In this document: in pieces, positions 8,563-16,663 of the stretch
Layout: each line of letters starts with the position of its first letter
How positions within the stretch are numbered: the first letter of the stretch is position 1
NCBI RefSeq assembly: GCF_902506065.1
Contig: NZ_LR732912.1
Coordinates: 747,427-789,034 of the forward strand
Direction: 5' to 3'
DNA from: Arthrobacter sp. 9V
GTDB taxonomy: Bacteria; Actinomycetota; Actinomycetes; Actinomycetales; Micrococcaceae
DNA: 41,608 nucleotides
The notes under the pieces: model-generated
Seen by the model: only the letters and a program-made list of their open reading frames with translations
Databases searched by the model: none
Told to the model about the DNA's origin: nothing
Program-made: the position numbers and the translations under genes

Positions 8563-9356
8563 TCGGCGCCCTCGTTCTGATGACGGCGCTCGCGGCTTGG
8601 CTGCAGTTCGGCGGGCGCCGGGCAGGTACCCGGCGTCTCCTCATGAGACTGGGGGTACCGGCGGGCCGGAGCAGGCGCTACCACCCCCGGCAACGATCGT
8701 GGCTTTTACGTCCAGGGCGGCGAAAGCGTCCCGAGCCGTTGTCGCTTGTGGTGATGGTGCAACAGCTCGCAGCCCTCCTGCGTGGCGGCCGGGGGGCCTT
8801 CCGGCTCTGGGAAGAGCTATGGATCGTCCATGGATCACGGCAGACCATGGTCGGCGGCAGCGGTCCCACAGCACAGAAAGGGAGCGCCGGGCTATCCAAC
8901 GAATCACTGAAAGTTCTCGCAGCAGCGCGGGCAGCCTCCACGGTAGGTAACTCTCCGGCCGAATCCATCCGAAGTGCTGCAGCAAAGACGTATCCGCGGC
9001 GAGGAAGTTCTGAGCGCCGGGTGTGGATGGAATTGGCAGCCTGCCTGGACATCGCGGAGACCAGCGGCTGTCCCCTGGCTGACCTCCTCACCCGCTTTGC
9101 AGCCCAGCTGGAGGCCGAAGAAGACTCCGAAGCAGCCCGTCAAACGGCGCTCGCAGGGCCCAAGGCTACCGTTCGGCTGTTGTCCTGGCTGCCGGTGTTC
9201 GGGCTTGGACTGGGGATGGCATTGGGTGTGGATCCCTTGGGAATCTTGTTGAACAACTTCCTGGGAGTTGCCACGTTCGCGGCTGGACTCCTCCTCACGG
9301 CTGCCGGCCGTGTCTGGTCCTCGCGACTGGTCGCCTCTGCCGCCGGGGGCCACTGA
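8559..9356 (+). CDS. tadB: Tad platform protein, TadB-like (T2SS F domain)
   Basis: This 265-residue protein lies directly after tadA with a 4-bp ATGA overlap. It has an N-terminal hydrophobic segment (MIGALVLMTALAAWLQF), a basic Arg-rich linker, a central helical region resembling the type II secretion F domain (LDIAETSGCPLADLLTRFAAQLEAEEDSE), and two or more C-terminal membrane segments (about 205-255). TadB/TadC homologues form the inner-membrane platform that couples TadA to pilin polymerisation. Sequence conservation in this family is low, so the name leans on the F-domain pattern and gene order. Compared with proteobacterial TadB it is slightly short. Confidence 0.85.
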   Translation: MIGALVLMTALAAWLQFGGRRAGTRRLLMRLGVPAGRSRRYHPRQRSWLLRPGRRKRPEPLSLVVMVQQLAALLRGGRGAFRLWEELWIVHGSRQTMVGGSGPTAQKGSAGLSNESLKVLAAARAASTVGNSPAESIRSAAAKTYPRRGSSERRVWMELAACLDIAETSGCPLADLLTRFAAQLEAEEDSEAARQTALAGPKATVRLLSWLPVFGLGLGMALGVDPLGILLNNFLGVATFAAGLLLTAAGRVWSSRLVASAAGGH

Positions 9357-9952
9357 TGTACAGGACCCCGGTGTTGGTGATGATCGCGGTCATGGCGTTG
9401 GCCGCATTCCTGATCTTCGCCGCACCCAAACGGACGAGGTTGCAGTTACTCTCCGGGGGAAGGGGAACTGCAACAGCCCAGGAGTCATCGGCATCTACCC
9501 ATGCCCACACGGGTGGGGACGGGCTCCGCGATACGGCCATGATGCTGGAGTTGGTGGCTTCAATGCTCGACGCCGGAGCTGGAATCGGGCGGGCACTGGA
9601 ACTCATCGCAAAGTGTGCCTCACCTCCCATTAGGCAATCGCTGCAGCCCGTTGTTGCTGCGCTTGCCATAGGTGCCGACTGGGAGACTGCCTGGAGGACG
9701 CCCGGCAAGCACGCCCCTGAAGTAGTCCGGCTTAAGGATGCGTTGGCCTTCGCAGCCTTGACCGGCGCGCCGTCTGCGTCCATCCTCTACGCACAAGCGG
9801 CCAGGGAACGGCGTGAGCAGTTTCGGGCCGCGGAGAAGCGCGCAGCTGCTCTGGGCGTGAGGCTGGTAGTTCCTCTGGGTCTGTGTTCACTGCCCGCTTT
9901 TATCTGCCTTGGCATCGTCCCGGTCCTGATCGCCATGCTTCCTTCAGGTTGA
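9356..9952 (+). CDS. tadC: Tad platform protein, TadC-like (T2SS F domain)
   Basis: This 198-residue protein begins at the ATG in TGATG that shares one base with the tadB stop. It has an N-terminal membrane helix (VLVMIAVMALAAFLIFAAP), an F-domain-like core (MMLELVASMLDAGAGIGRALELIA, then LTGAPSASILYAQAARERREQ), and a C-terminal hydrophobic region (LVVPLGLCSLPAFICLGIVPVLIAML). It is expected to pair with TadB in the membrane platform. It is shorter than proteobacterial TadC, as is usual for actinobacterial loci. A 159-bp gap follows before the pilin start chosen here, the only gap in the operon. Confidence 0.83.
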   Translation: MYRTPVLVMIAVMALAAFLIFAAPKRTRLQLLSGGRGTATAQESSASTHAHTGGDGLRDTAMMLELVASMLDAGAGIGRALELIAKCASPPIRQSLQPVVAALAIGADWETAWRTPGKHAPEVVRLKDALAFAALTGAPSASILYAQAARERREQFRAAEKRAAALGVRLVVPLGLCSLPAFICLGIVPVLIAMLPSG

Positions 9953-10111
9953 AACGTGATGAGGGCCTCCCAGGCGCAACCATTCCTCCACAACCCGCCG
10001 GACCTGACGGGTTATCCACTTGCAGAGACCGCCTTCTTTCGGGCTTCTCCGGACCACGGAAGAGTCGGTTTTGTCGGCAAAGAGCTGGCGCTTCTTGAAA
10101 GGAAACCCACC

Positions 10112-10555
10112 GTGAGAACTCTATCCACCACCCTTCCTGGCCCCCTCAGTGAAATGCGCCGGGATCGGCCGGCTACCGGAAAAGTCCCTGGTGATCTCTC
10201 CGGGAAACCGGCGACAACCCAGGATGACGAACTCTTCGAGTACGATCTCGAACCTAACGATCTTGAGCCCTTCGATCCTGAAGACGAACTCCCGCAGTTG
10301 GGCCTTGGCCTGGAGGACGTTGGGGAGCCCGGCGACGGGCGTCTTGAGGACGATGGCTTCTGGACAAGAACGTGGACAAGGGCAAGCACACAGACAAGGC
10401 TTATGGGTTCGGAAGTGGGCATGGCAACCGCCGAGTACGCCATTGCCACACTTGCCGCTGTAGGCCTCGCAGGCTTGCTGGTGGTCATTCTTCGCAGCGA
10501 GGAAGTCCGCGGCTTCCTGCTGAACCTGATCCGTACTGCGTTGTCCCTGCCATGA
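10112..10555 (+). CDS. Flp-type pilin (DUF4244) with long acidic leader
   Basis: The C-terminal 45 residues are a Flp-like pilin: a cleavage-type Gly103 followed by MATAEYAIATLAAVGLAGLL, placing Glu at +5 and Tyr at +6 as in Flp pilins, then one hydrophobic helix. It is presumably the structural subunit of the Tad pilus. The start is unclear. GTG at 10112 has AAAGGA 6 bp before it and gives 147 residues with a very acidic stretch (38-83, about 19 Asp/Glu and one Arg). ATG at 10403, behind CAAGG, would give a 50-residue pilin much closer to usual Flp size. An upstream GTG at 9956 has no good ribosome site. The next gene overlaps by 4 bp. Confidence 0.72.
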   Translation: MRTLSTTLPGPLSEMRRDRPATGKVPGDLSGKPATTQDDELFEYDLEPNDLEPFDPEDELPQLGLGLEDVGEPGDGRLEDDGFWTRTWTRASTQTRLMGSEVGMATAEYAIATLAAVGLAGLLVVILRSEEVRGFLLNLIRTALSLP

Positions 10556-10938
10556 CACGTGTGCTGCCTGCCAGCGGGGGAGCCTCCCGGAATGCGCAGG
10601 AAGGGGGTGCCGTCACTGCGGAGTTCGCCGTCGCCTTGCCCGCTGTTGTGTTGCTCCTGGCATTCTTGCTGGCAGGTGGCGCCGCAGGTATCACCCAGCT
10701 CCGGCTGGAGGATGCGGCAAGGGCGGGAGCGCGCGCCTCGGCCCGGGGTGAGGCCTCCGGGTCCGTGGACGGGATCGTCAAGCGCCTTGCCGGCGAGAGC
10801 GTTGCATCGTCAACGATTGACGACGGCGAGTGGGTTACGGTGACTGCTTCCTCGCCGGTGGGAGGGGCCTTGGGACCGCTCATCCCCTGGACGCTGAAGG
10901 CATCGGCAACCGCACGGGCAGAAGCGGGCACCCCGTGA
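10552..10938 (+). CDS. tadE: TadE-like minor pseudopilin
   Basis: This gene encodes 128 residues, with ATG overlapping the pilin stop. The segment EGGAVTAEFAVALPAVVLLLAFLLAGGA has a pilin-like cleavage Gly with Glu at +5 and Phe at +6, then one membrane helix, the signature of TadE-type pseudopilins that are processed like pilins and help initiate or stabilise the fibre. The rest is a short soluble domain with alternating beta-like sequence (WVTVTASSPV). It is the sixth gene of the operon; its stop overlaps the start of the next gene. Confidence 0.85.
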   Translation: MTRVLPASGGASRNAQEGGAVTAEFAVALPAVVLLLAFLLAGGAAGITQLRLEDAARAGARASARGEASGSVDGIVKRLAGESVASSTIDDGEWVTVTASSPVGGALGPLIPWTLKASATARAEAGTP

Positions 10939-11297
10939 AAACGCTCCGGCCAAACAGTCAGCATGAACGCGGTGCTGGAACCGTGCTCGCCCTTGCCTTG
11001 GTGGCGGTGGTCATCGCTCTGCTGCTGGGACTGCTTCTCCTGGCTGAGGCCGGAGTGATGGCATCCCGGGCAGCGTCTGCGGCTGATCTTGCAGCGCTGG
11101 CCGCCGCAGATGCTGCCCGGGGGCTAAGCTCCGGGGAACCTTGCTCCGTGGCAGCAGAAGTGGCGGGAAAACAGGACGCAAAGATCACGTCCTGCACGGT
11201 GACCGGCGGGGACGTGGTGGATGTTGAAACGGAGCTGGCCCATCCCTTCCAGTGGGGCGTAGCCACCGGCCGCGCACGGGCCGGGCCTCCTCCCTAG
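10935..11297 (+). CDS. TadE-like protein of the helicase/secretion neighbourhood
   Basis: This 120-residue protein has a GTG start overlapping the previous stop (GTGA). After ERGAGTVLALALVAVVIALL comes a single membrane helix, then an Ala-rich stretch and two cysteines (SGEPCSVAAEV, KITSCTV) that could form a disulfide outside the cell. It resembles the small protein that closes actinobacterial tad loci next to the DEAH helicase (Rv3654c type). Unlike the preceding TadE protein, the position corresponding to Glu+5 is hydrophobic, so processing or packing may differ. It is convergent with the helicase, 48 bp apart. Confidence 0.78.
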   Translation: MKTLRPNSQHERGAGTVLALALVAVVIALLLGLLLLAEAGVMASRAASAADLAALAAADAARGLSSGEPCSVAAEVAGKQDAKITSCTVTGGDVVDVETELAHPFQWGVATGRARAGPPP

Positions 11298-11345
11298 CTG
11301 GATCAGGCGCCTTCGCTGGCTGGCATCCTGTGACACGAACCCACG

Positions 11346-13688
11346 TCAGCTGGCGTCCTTCAACAAGACGTCAAGAAGAGTTATGGCGGCTGCCTTGTCT
11401 AACGGGTTGTTCTTGTTGCCGCATTTTGGGGACTGAACGCAGGAGGGGCAGCCGGCATCACACTCACAGGCCTTGATGGCTTCCCGGGTGGCCGTCAGCC
11501 ATATCTTGGCCTTTTCAAAGCCACGTTCAGCGAAGCCGGCACCACCGGGGTGGCCGTCGTAAACGAAAATCGTCGGTACCCCGGTGTCGGCATGCAGGGC
11601 TGTGGAGACGCCACCAATGTCCCAACGGTCGCTGGAGGCTACCAAGGGGAGGAGCCCGATTGCAGCATGTTCAGCCGCATGCAGCGCTCCCGGGAATTCC
11701 GCTTCAACCAGCCCGGCTCCGTGCAGGGAACGGTTGTCCACCACGAACCAGACGGCCTTGGTAAAGAGGTCCCTGGCTCCCAAATCCAGGGGTTCTTCGC
11801 CGAGGATCTCGTTGGAAATCAAGGCTTTGCGTTGGAAGGAGACCACTTGGGTAGTCACTTTGACGTCACCAAAGTGCACGGTGATGTCCCCCCATTGAAC
11901 CGAGCGGGAGGTTTCGAGGACTTCGATTTGGGTTACATCGCGGGCCGTGGTGTAAAAATCGGGGTTGACCCTGCGCACCATGACACAGTGATCGGCTTCG
12001 TTGAGGTCCTCCACCAGATAGCTGTCACCCTGGTGGACATAGATGGCACCCGTGTGGGCTTGATAGTGGGTTTGCGGCGAATCCATGGTTCCCAGGAGGG
12101 ACCCCGTTTCGGCGTCCACGATGCTCACGGGTCCACCCCCGTCGGCCCGGAGGTTCACCATTCCGGCAGCGCTCTCAGGGTGCGTCCAGAACCATCCCGC
12201 GGGCCGCTTGCGCAGGTAGCCCTGAACCACCAAACGATCAAGGAGCCCTTCAGCGGTGGGACCGAACAAACCGAGCTCCGCTGGTCCGATCGGCAACTCG
12301 GCCGCGGCCGCGCACAGGTGTGGCCCAAGGACATAAGGATTACCGGGATCGAAGACGGTGGCCTCCACGGAAACATCAAAGATTGCTTCCGGGTGGTTCA
12401 CCAGGTACGTATCAAGCGGATCATCGCTTGCCACGAAGGCGGCAATGGCATCCTGCCCCGCGCGCCCTGCCCGGCCGATCTGCTGAAAGAGGGAAGCCCG
12501 CGTGCCAGGCCATCCTGCCACCAGCACGGCATCAAGACCGGAGATGTCGATGCCGAGTTCCAAAGCGGATGTGCTGGATACTCCCAGGAGTTGGCCGGAT
12601 CTCAACGCCTGTTCCAAGGCCCGCCGTTCCTCGGGCAGGTACCCGGACCGGTAGGCGGCCACTCGCCCGGGAAGGCTGGGATCCACCTCATCCAGCAGCC
12701 GCTTGGTGATGGAAGCTATGGATTCGGCACCGCGACGGGACTTAATAAACGCGATGGTCCTGACCCGCGACGATACGAGGTTCGCCAGGATATCCGCAGT
12801 CTCAGCAACTGCTGTTCGCCGCTGCTTGGCGCCGTTCTCACCTTTGACGTCTGTGAGGGCCGGTTCCCAGAAGGCCACCGTGGTGGAACCATGCGGTGAG
12901 CAGTCTTCAGAAACTTCCCGGACGGGGGCACCAATGAGCCGCCCAAACGAAACCCCGGGGTCCGAGGCTGTGGCGGAAGCGGCAATGAACACCGGCTCAG
13001 GGAAGGAGGTCCCCGCGCCGTAGTACGCGCAGATCCGGCGGAGGCGTCGCATCAGATTGGCCACGTGCGAACCGAACACACCACGGTAACTATGGGCTTC
13101 GTCCACGATGACGTAGCGCAGCCGGCGGAAGAACCGGGCCCACCAAGTGTGGTTGGGAAGGATCCCGAAGTGCAGCATGTCCGGGTTGGCCAGGATGAAG
13201 TTAGCGTGATCGCGGATCCAACGTCGGGCCGAGACATCAGTATCGCCGTCATAGGTTTCAGCCCGGACCGTGGGCAACTTCAGCGAGCGGATCGCTGCGA
13301 GCTGGTCTGCTGCCAAGGCCTTGGTGGGGGACAAGTACAGGGTGACCGCACCGTCGTCGTGGATCTTCCCGGGGTCTGAGAGGACCCGGAGCTCGGAACG
13401 GTGGATCGCATCCAGCGCGGGCAACTGGTAGGCGAGCGACTTCCCGGAGGCAGTTCCCGTGGCGATCACAACATGTTGTCCGGAGTGGGCGAGGTCTGCC
13501 GCTTGGATCTGGTGCCGGTACGGTTCGTGGATGCCCAGACTGCCGTAGGCTGCCACAACATCCGGGTGAACCCAGCCTGGCCAGGGCTCGTTGACTGCTT
13601 TGCGGGCGGGGATGGTGTGGACATGGCGCAGCTGCTCAGGGTCCGGTGTCCGGCCCAGCAGGGAGATCAATGAATTTGGTGCAGCCAC
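11346..13688 (-). CDS. DEAH-box helicase with C-terminal DUF1998 zinc-type domain
   Basis: This 780-residue superfamily 2 helicase is of the type found beside actinobacterial tad genes (Rv3649 type). Motifs: ATGTASGKS (76-84), the DEAH box VDEAHSY (195-201), SATASDP for motif III and QQIGRAGRAGQ for motif VI. The C-terminus has five cysteines (741, 743, 747, 750, 756) in the DUF1998 pattern, likely a metal site. The family resembles Hrq1/MrfA-type DNA repair helicases; a repair role is therefore plausible and a link to pili is only positional. The GTG start lacks a clear ribosome site, but CAGAAT lies 6 bp upstream, so the mRNA may be leaderless. Confidence 0.9.
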   Translation of the reverse strand: MAAPNSLISLLGRTPDPEQLRHVHTIPARKAVNEPWPGWVHPDVVAAYGSLGIHEPYRHQIQAADLAHSGQHVVIATGTASGKSLAYQLPALDAIHRSELRVLSDPGKIHDDGAVTLYLSPTKALAADQLAAIRSLKLPTVRAETYDGDTDVSARRWIRDHANFILANPDMLHFGILPNHTWWARFFRRLRYVIVDEAHSYRGVFGSHVANLMRRLRRICAYYGAGTSFPEPVFIAASATASDPGVSFGRLIGAPVREVSEDCSPHGSTTVAFWEPALTDVKGENGAKQRRTAVAETADILANLVSSRVRTIAFIKSRRGAESIASITKRLLDEVDPSLPGRVAAYRSGYLPEERRALEQALRSGQLLGVSSTSALELGIDISGLDAVLVAGWPGTRASLFQQIGRAGRAGQDAIAAFVASDDPLDTYLVNHPEAIFDVSVEATVFDPGNPYVLGPHLCAAAAELPIGPAELGLFGPTAEGLLDRLVVQGYLRKRPAGWFWTHPESAAGMVNLRADGGGPVSIVDAETGSLLGTMDSPQTHYQAHTGAIYVHQGDSYLVEDLNEADHCVMVRRVNPDFYTTARDVTQIEVLETSRSVQWGDITVHFGDVKVTTQVVSFQRKALISNEILGEEPLDLGARDLFTKAVWFVVDNRSLHGAGLVEAEFPGALHAAEHAAIGLLPLVASSDRWDIGGVSTALHADTGVPTIFVYDGHPGGAGFAERGFEKAKIWLTATREAIKACECDAGCPSCVQSPKCGNKNNPLDKAAAITLLDVLLKDAS

Positions 13689-13771
13689 CGAATCATTCTG
13701 TCACTGAGCTGGCACACCAACAGCGGCACCCGGGGGCGCCGCCGTCGAGCATTGCTGTTATTCGCAGCTTT

Positions 13772-14464
13772 CTATGCTCCTGACAGGTCCGATCCTTCGG
13801 TCCCGCCGGACATCATGAGGACGTGGCACACCACGTCCCATCCCAGATGGGAGTAGAGCTTTTGGCCGTCCAGCGATGCCAGGAGCAGGCCGTTCTCCAC
13901 ATCGTGCGCGAAGGCTTGCGCCGCCAGGGCCTTCATAATGAAGCTGCCCAGGCCACGGCGTTGAAAATCAGGTTCGGTGACGATCTTGTCGAAGATGGCC
14001 GTGCCATTGACCACGTAAACCCGGCCGCTGGCAGCTACTTGCTCACCGGAGTGGACCACTGCGTAATGGACGCCGTTTGATTCTGAGGTGGCGAGTTCCA
14101 AATCGTCGTCCGGGAGCCAGGGATCCTCGGCATCCTGGGTTTCCATGTCCACGATCATCATGGTCTGGGATGCCGAAGTCACGGTCAGTCCGCGCTGTTC
14201 AGCAAGGTATTTGTACCGCTGCACATCGTTGGTGAGGACCGTCAGGATCCGGGTGGGGGCCTCTGCCGTCTTGTCGGCCAAGGCAGCGAACTCATCATCG
14301 GATGGATCATGGGCGAAATACTCCCAGTCACCGGTTTTGTCGGCGCGAAGTGCGGCAGGGAAGCGGCCCTCTTGGCGTAGTTCATAGCCGCGGCAGCCGG
14401 ACCAGCCGGCCACCCAGACTTCCAAGAGGTGCGCAATGTCTTCAACCAAGGCGTCTGGACTCAT
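13772..14464 (-). CDS. GNAT-family N-acetyltransferase
   Basis: This 230-residue protein carries a GNAT core in its C-terminal half: [22 protein letters not shown] is the acetyl-CoA-binding Q/RxxGxG/A segment, preceded by beta strands ([20 protein letters not shown]) and followed by [10 protein letters not shown]. The N-terminal half (1-110) is not recognised and could be a degenerate second GNAT domain. The substrate is unknown. ATG at 14464 is preferred over a longer frame because no ribosome site exists upstream of either and a -10-like CATACT lies 8 bp ahead of it. It is divergent from trhO. Confidence 0.82.
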   Translation of the reverse strand: MSPDALVEDIAHLLEVWVAGWSGCRGYELRQEGRFPAALRADKTGDWEYFAHDPSDDEFAALADKTAEAPTRILTVLTNDVQRYKYLAEQRGLTVTSASQTMMIVDMETQDAEDPWLPDDDLELATSESNGVHYAVVHSGEQVAASGRVYVVNGTAIFDKIVTEPDFQRRGLGSFIMKALAAQAFAHDVENGLLLASLDGQKLYSHLGWDVVCHVLMMSGGTEGSDLSGA

Positions 14465-14472
14465 GTAGAGAG

Positions 14473-14478
14473 AGTATG
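14473..14478 (-). promoter_or_regulatory. -10 box for leaderless GNAT gene
   Basis: CATACT on the minus strand is separated by 8 bp from the ATG at 14464, so transcription would start at or next to the start codon. No Shine-Dalgarno sequence is present. Confidence 0.45.
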
Positions 14479-14613
14479 CCAGCGCACCATGAAGCAACAG
14501 AGCCACGTCAGCCCGGCGATGGTTGCTTATGGAATTGTGACTTCCCGCCTGCCGGCCCGCAGCCATGCCGGCCCGGAAAGTCGCGCGAAACGCAAGGATT
14601 TTACTGCACCAAG

Positions 14614-14619
14614 TACCCT
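14614..14619 (+). promoter_or_regulatory. -10 box for leaderless trhO
   Basis: TACCCT fits the actinobacterial TANNNT pattern and ends 6 bp before the GTG at 14626, where no ribosome binding site is visible. Confidence 0.5.
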
Positions 14620-14625
14620 TTAATA

Positions 14626-15522
14626 GTGGCTTTGAACCGAATTGTGCTCTTCTATGGCTTTACCCCGATCGCGGACCCCGATGCCGTGCGTCTGTGGCAG
14701 CGCGCCCTGTGCGAAAAGCTGGGGCTGACCGGCAGGATCCTGATATCAAAGGACGGCATCAACGCCACGGTGGGCGGCGAGCTGAACAACATGAAGCAGT
14801 ACGTGAAGACCACCCGTGAATACAGGGGTTTCCACGACATCGACTTCAAATGGTCGGAAGGTAGCGCCGCCGACTTCCCGCGCCTCAGCGTCAAGGTCCG
14901 CGATGAGATTGTGTCATTCGGAGCGCCCGGTGAGTTGAAAGTGGATGCCAACGGCGTGGTGGGCGGCGGGAAGCACCTGCAACCCGAAGAACTTCACGCG
15001 CTGGTGGATGCCAAAAAGACCACTGGCGAAGACGTAGTGTTCTTCGATGGCCGCAATGCGTTCGAAGCACAAATCGGCAAGTTCAAGGACGCAATCGTCC
15101 CGGACGTGGACACCACGCACGACTTCATCAAGGAACTCGAGTCCGGCAAGTACGACGACCTCAAAGACAAGCCCATCGTGACCTACTGCACGGGCGGCAT
15201 CCGTTGCGAAGTGTTGTCCAGCCTGATGGTCAACAGGGGTTTTAAAGAGGTGTACCAGCTTGACGGCGGCATTGTCCGCTACGGCGAAACCTTCAAGGAT
15301 AAGGGCCTGTGGGAAGGCTCGCTGTACGTCTTCGACAAACGCATGCACGTCGAATTCAGTGAGGAAGCCAAAACGATCGGTGAATGCGTCCGCTGCGCTG
15401 CGCCCACCAACAAGTTCGAGAACTGCTCAAACCTCAGCTGCCGTACGTTGACCCTGTACTGCGCGGAATGTGCCTCCAGCCCTGAAACGCTCCGATGCCC
15501 CGGAGGCTGCGAAGCCGCCTGA
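14626..15522 (+). CDS. trhO: tRNA uridine-34 hydroxylase, rhodanese family
   Basis: This 298-residue protein has the N-terminal acylphosphatase-like domain and central rhodanese domain of TrhO (YceA), which makes 5-hydroxyuridine at tRNA position 34 using oxygen. The active-site loop is YCTGGIRCE with Cys188. The N-terminal [17 protein letters not shown] and [16 protein letters not shown] are typical. The C-terminal region holds paired cysteines (254/257, 267/272, 279/282, 291/295) that may bind zinc. I start at GTG 14626, where homology begins; the longer open frame upstream is Arg/Pro-rich and unrelated. It ends 9 bp before the convergent lipoprotein gene. Confidence 0.92.
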   Translation: MALNRIVLFYGFTPIADPDAVRLWQRALCEKLGLTGRILISKDGINATVGGELNNMKQYVKTTREYRGFHDIDFKWSEGSAADFPRLSVKVRDEIVSFGAPGELKVDANGVVGGGKHLQPEELHALVDAKKTTGEDVVFFDGRNAFEAQIGKFKDAIVPDVDTTHDFIKELESGKYDDLKDKPIVTYCTGGIRCEVLSSLMVNRGFKEVYQLDGGIVRYGETFKDKGLWEGSLYVFDKRMHVEFSEEAKTIGECVRCAAPTNKFENCSNLSCRTLTLYCAECASSPETLRCPGGCEAA

Positions 15523-15530
15523 GGCCTTGG

Positions 15531-16061
15531 TCAGAGCCGGCTCACCCGGTACGCGAAGTTTGCGTCCGATCTGGACCCCACCGTGATGGAAAGTATGGCG
15601 TCCTTTTCCAACTGGACTACGCTCACCCGGGCGTTGGCGCACCCCAGGGTCAGGTCCACGAGCTTGGCCTCGCCCAATGCGACGCTGAACGTCACCCGCC
15701 GCGTGCCTCGGCAGGCCAGCGTCACCGCGTAGGTTCCACCCGGCAACTGCACCGTCTGCTCAGACTTCGACTCGCCAGGGTTGAGGTAGCCGGAACTTGA
15801 ATAGAAAGACTGCCCTTGGGACTCGGGCAATGCCAGTTTGGTCCACTCTTCGAGCGCCTCGCCGGTGACTGTTTCCTCCAGCGCCGGATCGGGAGGAAGA
15901 ACCACATTGCCGGCAGTGGAGGTGGGGCCCGCTTCCGGCCTTCCGGTCTCGTCATAGGTGTATTCGCAGGCCGCCAGACTGCAGCTCAGGGCAACAAGAA
16001 TCACGACGGCGGTCCTTGCCGACCGTCGCGGCATCACCGAGCGAGCTGCCTTGCTGCCCAT
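15531..16061 (-). CDS. Putative lipoprotein, paralogue of the next gene
   Basis: This 176-residue protein has a basic N-terminus, a hydrophobic stretch and a lipobox LAAC with Cys32, so it should be a membrane-anchored lipoprotein. The C-terminal ~75 residues (PGGTYAVTLACRGTRRVTF to ANFAYRVSRL) align by eye with the same part of the neighbouring lipoprotein (PAGSYTLTMACDGGGKAYF to IFAYQVV), including two cysteines. The fold looks like a small beta-sandwich; function unknown. The ATG at 16061 has no ribosome site but TAAAGT lies 6 bp upstream. It is convergent with trhO. Confidence 0.78.
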   Translation of the reverse strand: MGSKAARSVMPRRSARTAVVILVALSCSLAACEYTYDETGRPEAGPTSTAGNVVLPPDPALEETVTGEALEEWTKLALPESQGQSFYSSSGYLNPGESKSEQTVQLPGGTYAVTLACRGTRRVTFSVALGEAKLVDLTLGCANARVSVVQLEKDAILSITVGSRSDANFAYRVSRL

Positions 16062-16067
16062 GGACTG

Positions 16068-16073
16068 ACTTTA
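16068..16073 (-). promoter_or_regulatory. -10 box for leaderless lipoprotein gene
   Basis: TAAAGT on the minus strand is 6 bp from the ATG at 16061; it matches TANNNT and suggests a transcript starting at the start codon. Confidence 0.5.
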
Positions 16074-16125
16074 CGCCCGTACAGCGGCTGGCCAAAGGCC
16101 TGTCAGGGGTGGGTATGCCCCAGGA

Positions 16126-16569
16126 CTAGGCTGCTGCAGAGACTACCTGGTAGGCAAAGATCAGCGGGGCATCGACGCTGCTCGTGGAAATACTGAGAGT
16201 GCCGGTAACGGGTACTTTGACCTTCACCACGTCAAGGCTGCCATTGCACGCTGCGGCCGCATCCGCGATCTTGTTGCCGCCCGAAGAAACGGCGAAGTAA
16301 GCCTTGCCGCCACCATCGCAGGCCATGGTCAACGTGTAGCTTCCGGCAGGTATGGCGGGGGACTCCTTGACCAACGGGTCCCGGTTGAGGATTTTTCCGG
16401 AATCCTCCAACACCACGCCGCCCGCCCCAGGGAGAACCTTTTCCTTCCAGGCAGGAACGTCCGCGTTTTCGATGTTGACCGGTGCCTGGCAGCCGCAGAC
16501 TCCCAGCAGGGCTGCAGCGGTTATGGCAACAAGGCCCGCGCGGCGCCTTGTGGAGGAAGAGTTGAGCAT
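16126..16569 (-). CDS. Putative lipoprotein, paralogue of the preceding gene
   Basis: This 147-residue protein has three Arg, a hydrophobic helix and a lipobox-like VCGC (Cys27; Cys25 is an alternative). The mature part contains IPAGSYTLTMACDGGG, NKIADAAAACNGSLDVVKVKV and LIFAYQVVSAAA, the same pattern as the gene at 15531-16061, so the two are tandem duplicates that have diverged strongly. Function is unknown; the repeated two-cysteine beta-rich domain suggests extracytoplasmic binding. The ATG at 16569 is favoured by TAGCGT 7 bp upstream. It is divergent from the methyltransferase gene with 94 bp between starts. Confidence 0.78.
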   Translation of the reverse strand: MLNSSSTRRRAGLVAITAAALLGVCGCQAPVNIENADVPAWKEKVLPGAGGVVLEDSGKILNRDPLVKESPAIPAGSYTLTMACDGGGKAYFAVSSGGNKIADAAAACNGSLDVVKVKVPVTGTLSISTSSVDAPLIFAYQVVSAAA

Positions 16570-16576
16570 GCATCCA

Positions 16577-16582
16577 ACGCTA
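16577..16582 (-). promoter_or_regulatory. -10 box for leaderless lipoprotein gene
   Basis: TAGCGT on the minus strand is 7 bp from the ATG at 16569. An alternative ATG at 16573 would be only 3 bp from the box, which argues for 16569 as the true start. Confidence 0.45.
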
Positions 16583-16651
16583 CCGGGTTCAAGCGGGGGT
16601 CATTGTCCACATAGGGCACGTTCGGCATCCCGGGTCACAGCGTGCCGCCCC

Positions 16652-16657
16652 TACACT
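16652..16657 (+). promoter_or_regulatory. -10 box for leaderless methyltransferase gene
   Basis: TACACT is 6 bp from the GTG at 16664. The wider context, CTACACT, six bases, then GTGACTG, recurs exactly at the downstream HTH gene. Confidence 0.55.
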
Positions 16658-16663
16658 TGCAAG

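Noticed and set aside
9956..10111. Longer pilin start at 9956
   Set aside because: It lacks a ribosome site and adds 52 residues without pilin character; the GTG at 10112 has AAAGGA before it.
11550..12899. Long open frame on the plus strand opposite the helicase gene
   Set aside because: It is antisense to a clear DEAH helicase, has no ribosome site or family resemblance, and is explained by GC-rich third positions.
14302..14625. Longer TrhO frame starting at 14302
   Set aside because: The extra part is antisense to the GNAT gene and unlike any TrhO N-terminus.
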